Made by a program: the position numbers and the translations under genes. From positions 62,001-126,000 of the forward strand of contig NW_006917097.1 of NCBI RefSeq assembly GCF_000516985.1: 64,000 nucleotides of DNA. The letters are read 5' to 3'. This DNA comes from Pestalotiopsis fici W106-1 (taxonomy: Eukaryota > Ascomycota > Sordariomycetes > Amphisphaeriales > Sporocadaceae). The notes beneath the pieces were generated by a model. The model did no database searches. It saw only the letters and a program-made list of their open reading frames with translations, and was not told where the DNA came from. Every line of letters starts with the position of its first letter. Within the stretch, counting starts at the first letter, position 1. Shown here in pieces: positions 59,935-64,000 of the stretch.

Positions 59935-61527
59935 TCACATTGAACCTAGACAAAGAGTTGCTAGCAGACACAGCATCGCTGCACCAACTAACGATGATGC
60001 AACAAAGAAAACTGATCCCTGGCCATCCATACTCTGGATGGCACCCAGTATAATGGGCGATAACAACCCGCCAGCACTTTCAGTGACTGCCATTCCTGCT
60101 ACCGCCGAGCCCTTATCCGTGGCACCTAGAACTGCGTAGCTTTTGATGAAGCTTGGGGCAGCCAGCCCTAGGGCAACCAGAACCACCAGGCCGTAGATTG
60201 ACCCTGCGCTATGTACCATCGGGAAAAGAGGCAGAACTGCGAGCTGGATAGACATGGACAGGAGAGCATAGCTAAGGTCGGCGTTGAAATAGTATCGCCC
60301 TCTTCCCAATCGACTGTTTTCGCTGTAGGTCTTGCGGCTACTGGGAGCAGCAGCTTCGCCGGCTGCTCCCCTCCTATCGATTCGGAAGCGGCTGCGCACG
60401 CGCGGCACAATATACAACGTGACAAGAAGATATACGGATGACGTGGCTGCCGCCAGGGATATGAGATACCCGTTCTCGGTGCTGGTGAATCCGTACCTGA
60501 GCGCAGCGTGCACCATTATTACCGGGAAGAGGTAGGCCTGCGCACTATTGTAAAGGAGTACCGCTAAACCTGGAAGGGCGACGATGGGCTCTCGGTGAAA
60601 ATAGAATACGGGCTCCAAAAACGAGGTCCGAGTGCTGTTCGGATGCGTCTCTTGCTGGACGGGCCGCGCGGGGCAGCCACGTTCAGGGCCTCGGGCTAAT
60701 GGGGGAACCAAGAAGCAGAGGTACAATAACGAGAGTCCGAGCAGGGCAATGGCGACAACGAAGCTCACGATAAAGCTAGGAAGCAGAGTTACGATGGTAG
60801 GGCTCAGGGACATGCCGACCATGTACAGGCCTAGCGAGGTTCCCATGAGCTGCGAGAACCGACCTGGCATCTTGGTACGGAGGTACACTGCGGCAAGTGC
60901 GTAGTGCAAGATATTGTCCGTCGCAAGTCCATCAAAGACCCGGCCCGCAATTGCAACGTTTATATTGCGAACCAGGACTTCAAAAAGGAAGGCAAGATTC
61001 GCGTCAGCTACTTGACAAGACAAGGGGGGATGAAAGGGGAGTGCATTTGCTCACTCACCGCCGACTGCCAGAATGGCGATACCCGTGGCCCGGCATAGGA
61101 TCCAAAAGTAGAGACCGAGCTTGGGGTGAGACTCGGTCCAGGGCCGCAAGAAGCCGACGGCCAGCACACCAAAGAAGTTGGCCACGGTCGTGGCCAGTGC
61201 GACCACACCTGCGTATCGGTCCTGCTCCTCGTCCTGGCAGCGCGCCGGGTCCGCGCACGTGATACTGGCGTACGCGTAGATGGTTGTCGCCGAGGTCGCG
61301 GCGATGGCAAACGAGGCCGTAAAGGCAATGGGCAGAAAGCGGGCAATGGTGTCTTCTTCGTGCTGGCCCCCAACGGCGGCGTTGGCTTCACCCGGGCTGG
61401 GTAGTGTGGTGTCGGAAGGGCTCGGAGGGGAATCTGGCATCGGCGTTGTGGAGATGCTCGTGCCCGCCTCCGCCCTGTCTGGTGGCGCAAGAAGCGGGGC
61501 TCTCTCTGTCTCTTCCGCTGAATCCAT
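59935..61527 (-). CDS. Second MFS transporter (TetA/SLC46-like, 12 helices)
   Basis: Exons (minus strand) 61527-61059 and 61007-59935 join across a 51-nt intron to 513 codons plus stop. A Pro/Ser-rich cytosolic N-terminus of about 65 residues precedes the first helix (FLPIAFTASFAIAATSATTIY). I count about 12 helices with a central polar loop (residues about 220-245). The first helices lack the LDxTI motif of the GliA-like pump, and the sequence resembles TetA/proton-coupled-folate (SLC46)-like fungal transporters, so this is a different MFS subfamily. It shares a divergent promoter with the CmcJ/AsaB-like gene; a regulator site is present there. Substrate unknown: pathway intermediate or product export is inferred from context. 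Confidence 0.88.
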
Positions 61528-61941
61528 GGATTGTTCTCCTTACAGGGCAATCGGACGTATGATTGATGGTAGCAGTCCAGGTTGACCTACAATACCGCGG
61601 AGAGAGCGGAGGATTCACTAGTCCAACACAAAGGTAGCTATGATAGATAATCACCCTTAATCAGTATCTAGCTGCAGCTGCGACGAATAAAGAGTATGCC
61701 GGACAACGGGAGTCGTTAGCATGGTGAAATTACAGGCTGCTCAGTTATTAGAGCGGATCGGCTTTGAGACCAACGGGGGCCGCAAATCTAAAGAGTACTA
61801 ACGGAATCGCCTTGTTCGGATGCCGGCCGGGCCACGCCTTATATGCATATTATATAACACATTTACTTGATAAATTCCGCGCTCAGCTCCGGTGTGCTAA
61901 CCGAACATGACCATTGACTGGACTCACGTACTCTACACACC
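61528..61941. other. Divergent promoter: second MFS (-) / CmcJ-AsaB-like gene (+)
   Basis: 414 bp between start codons, containing one near-match regulator site at 61816 and a TATATAA-like stretch near 61850. Confidence 0.65.
61816..61826. promoter_or_regulatory. TCGG-ATG-CCGG (putative regulator site)
   Basis: One mismatch from the palindrome, 116 bp upstream of the CmcJ/AsaB-like ATG and 289 bp upstream of the second MFS start. Confidence 0.55.
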
Positions 61942-63022
61942 ATGGCTGTCGTCCAAAGCCAGATGTCCTTCCTGGAGCCCTGGGACGGGAAGGAGGATGC
62001 GCCTTACATCCGCGGAAAGTCGGACGATTTATTTCCTGCTACAAACTTTAAGAACCAGGACTTTTCGGTCCAGTTTCATGATGCTAGACCAACCAAGGAT
62101 GCCTTTAAGCTAGACATTCATGGGTTCGGTTTCTTCGAGGATGAGCCGATCGGAGACGAAATAATACAATCGATCCGGGAAAGGAATAAACTGGCGGTTG
62201 AGAAAGAATATTACCCACGCGTAGAGGCACTAATCAAACGGACCACTGGTGCCAGCAAGGTTATCATATTCGATCATACCTATCGTAAGCGAGATCCGGC
62301 CCTTGCTGCTGGAGAAAATCCCAACGGCAGGGAGCAACCGGCGACATTGGTCAGTTATAGCCAAACAAACAAACGGGCTCAAAACACGCATGTTAACAAA
62401 CTCTCCAGGCTCATGTCGACCAGTAGGCCTTGACCAAACCAAGTCATAGTGTCGCTCACACTGCTAATTGGTTTCAGGTCCGCTATCGGCGCAATTGGCA
62501 GAGTTCATCGGCATGCTGAGGAGGATGCCGAAAGGTTGCTACAGGGACGCGTACAAGTAATTAAGTAAGGCTTGTGAGCCAAGATTTTGCGGTCACCATT
62601 TCTGACTTTACAGCGTTTGGCGTCCATTCGAAGTTGTGGAGGACTGGCCTCTGGCATGCGCCGATTACCGCAGTTTCAAGGACTCAGAAATCCACCCCAC
62701 CAGCATCTTCCGGGAGCGATTTGATAGACAGGGGCAGACAGTGTCTATCAACTATTCAGACCAGCAGCGGTGGTACTACCTTGACCACCAGGAGTCGCAT
62801 GAAGTGACCTTTATAAAGATATGGGATAGCAAGGACGGTACGGCTAAATGTAAGTCTTGTGGCGGACCCCGTAGGACGTTATGTGCCAGCATGGCGACCT
62901 GCTAAAAACCTCCAGTATGCCCACATGGTGCTTTCCAACATCCACATGCACCCACCAATGCCAAGCTGAGGGAAAGTGTTGAGGTCCGATGCCTGGTATT
63001 CTATGAGAACGAGTCTCAATGA
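61942..63022 (+). CDS. Putative non-haem iron hydroxylase/desaturase, CmcJ/AsaB/CTB9 family
   Basis: Five exons: 61942-62349, 62409-62422, 62478-62564, 62614-62849 and 62916-63022, giving 283 codons plus stop. Exon 2 is a 14-nt microexon that supplies the AHVDQ block (residues 137-141), the family's likely H-x-D iron site. Without it the flanking exons are out of frame. Other family blocks are FHDAR near the N-terminus, RVHRHAEEDAERLL, INVWRPFEVVEDWPLA near 169-184, YYLDHQESHEVTFIK near 224-238, and CPHGAFQHPHAP with VRCLVFYENES at the end. Relatives (CmcJ of cephamycin, AsaB, CTB9) act in tailoring of metabolites, mostly as oxygenase/desaturase enzymes. It is not in the gli or sir gene set that I know, so it is a candidate for an unusual step. 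It converges on the GliK-like gene 146 bp away. Confidence 0.87.
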
Positions 63023-63168
63023 GCTGAATATTTTGAATCGGGAATAGAAACGTGGCCATCGGCCAAGCAGAACACCAGTCTAGCACATGATCAAATGGTC
63101 TGACTTGATCCGACCAACGCCCTCGATTACAGCACTCGTGATTATGATTGATCCCATTCTGTAGATGA

Positions 63169-63996
63169 TCACAAGACCAGGGCACTGCCCATACCATCTC
63201 CCCTTCCCCAGATCGGTGCATGGACAAAATCGTGATAAAACCACATGCTGACCATTACTATCCTAACCATGACAATGACCCAAATTGGTGCGTAGCCCGT
63301 GCTGCGATTTTTCAAACTCGCCTTAGTAATCCTTTCCATTAACGACATCACCGGCCTCCAGAAGGCCAGGAACAGAGATGCTCCAAGTTTCGCCATCGGC
63401 TTTTCGGAGGGGTGATATTCTGTGATACCTGCCAAGAACTTCTGGTATGCCAAAGGGAACTTAGCTGCATCAGCCCCCATCCGAAGAAGAGCCTGCATTA
63501 TTCATGTCAGAGGGCACAGTCTAAAGAAACTCTGGAGAATGTGTAGTACCATATATCGTGCACTTGGCCGAGCCTCCCTTGGCAGAACAGTTACCAGAGA
63601 TCTCACTGCAAAGGTGCTGCTAGTTGCAATGCCATTCGGGTCTTCCTCTGACATATTGATAGCCCAGACCTCAATTTCTGCATACGCTATGCCTCCACCC
63701 TCAGACTTGAGGACCTTTTGGTACATATCCGGGTCAAGTTTGTACGCTGTGCCGATCAGTTCGACAGCCTTTTTGTTCCCAGTGTGATGAATTGGGGAAA
63801 TGCTCGCGAATGCGGGTTCTGAATACGGAAACCCTGCGCTGTCAATTGTCAATGTCCATCCTGGGACGATCACGGCAACTGCGGACAGCGGCGTGATGCC
63901 CCGGTCATCAATAAACTTCTGAGTGCTCAGATTTGAACCGTACGCAAGGTACCACGTGTCGGCGATGGGTCGTGGTAGGGTCTGAATAACTGGCAT
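63169..63996 (-). CDS. Gamma-glutamylcyclotransferase-like protein (GliK-like)
   Basis: Exons (minus strand) 63996-63550 and 63492-63169 join across a 57-nt intron to 256 codons plus stop. The N-terminus has the cyclotransferase motif WYLAYGSNLS (residues 15-24), followed by VPGWTLTIDSAGFPYSEPAFASI and EGGGIAYAEIEVWAI with the probable catalytic Glu. The C-terminal part after KFLAGITEYHP contains a hydrophobic segment and ends WFYHDFVHAPIWGRGDG, a tail I associate with GliK rather than housekeeping cyclotransferases. GliK removes the gamma-glutamyl group from the bis-glutathione adduct before the GliJ step. The ATG is four bases from the window edge, so the promoter is outside. Confidence 0.9.
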
Positions 63997-64000
63997 CTTG

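Noticed and set aside
62350..62477. First reading of the CmcJ/AsaB-like gene as a frameshifted pseudogene lacking HVD
   Set aside because: A 14-nt exon with proper splice sites on both sides supplies the missing residues and restores frame.

Overview
Organism. The window is filamentous ascomycete (Pezizomycotina) DNA. Genes carry 50-130 nt GT-AG introns, a lone dispersed 5S rRNA gene lies among protein genes, a velvet-domain regulator is present, and a 13.7-kb transposon block looks heavily mutated by RIP (C-to-T/G-to-A decay, TA-rich, poor in CA/TG). A Sordariomycete, perhaps Hypocreales, is my guess; genus is not determined.

Layout. 1-9.6 kb: gene-poor, microsatellite-rich DNA upstream of a velvet gene (9609-10970, +). 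11-16.4 kb: no gene seen. 16.4-19.6 kb: hotdog thioesterase (-), intron-containing tRNA-Pro (-), alpha/beta hydrolase (-), 5S rRNA (+). 19.9-64 kb: a secondary-metabolite cluster whose gene set matches epipolythiodioxopiperazine (ETP, gliotoxin/sirodesmin-type) pathways: NRPS (GliP-like), PTH11/rhodopsin-like membrane protein, decayed GliN/UMTA-like methyltransferase, two GliT-like dithiol oxidases, GliA-like MFS exporter, GliJ-like dipeptidase, damaged GliM-like O-methyltransferase, GliZ-like Zn2Cys6 regulator, then the transposon block (41701-55414), then GliI-like PLP lyase, a second MFS transporter, a CmcJ/AsaB-like putative non-haem iron oxygenase, and a GliK-like gamma-glutamylcyclotransferase running off at the right edge. 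No P450 and no GliG-like GST is visible, so the cluster probably continues to the right.

How it works together. By analogy with gliotoxin: the NRPS makes a diketopiperazine; (unseen) P450 and GST add glutathione; GliK- and GliJ-like enzymes trim it; GliI-like lyase frees thiols; GliT-like enzymes close the disulfide; the MFS proteins export; GliZ-like protein regulates. A palindrome TCGG-N3-CCG(A/G), the form I recall for the SirZ/GliZ site, occurs in most cluster promoters and supports one regulon. Distinctive points are the single-A-domain T-C-A-T-C NRPS without a terminal T domain, the duplicated dithiol oxidase, the added CmcJ/AsaB-type enzyme with a 14-nt microexon, two methyltransferases in decay, and a three-deep nest of LTR elements splitting the cluster, each with an intact 5-bp target duplication.
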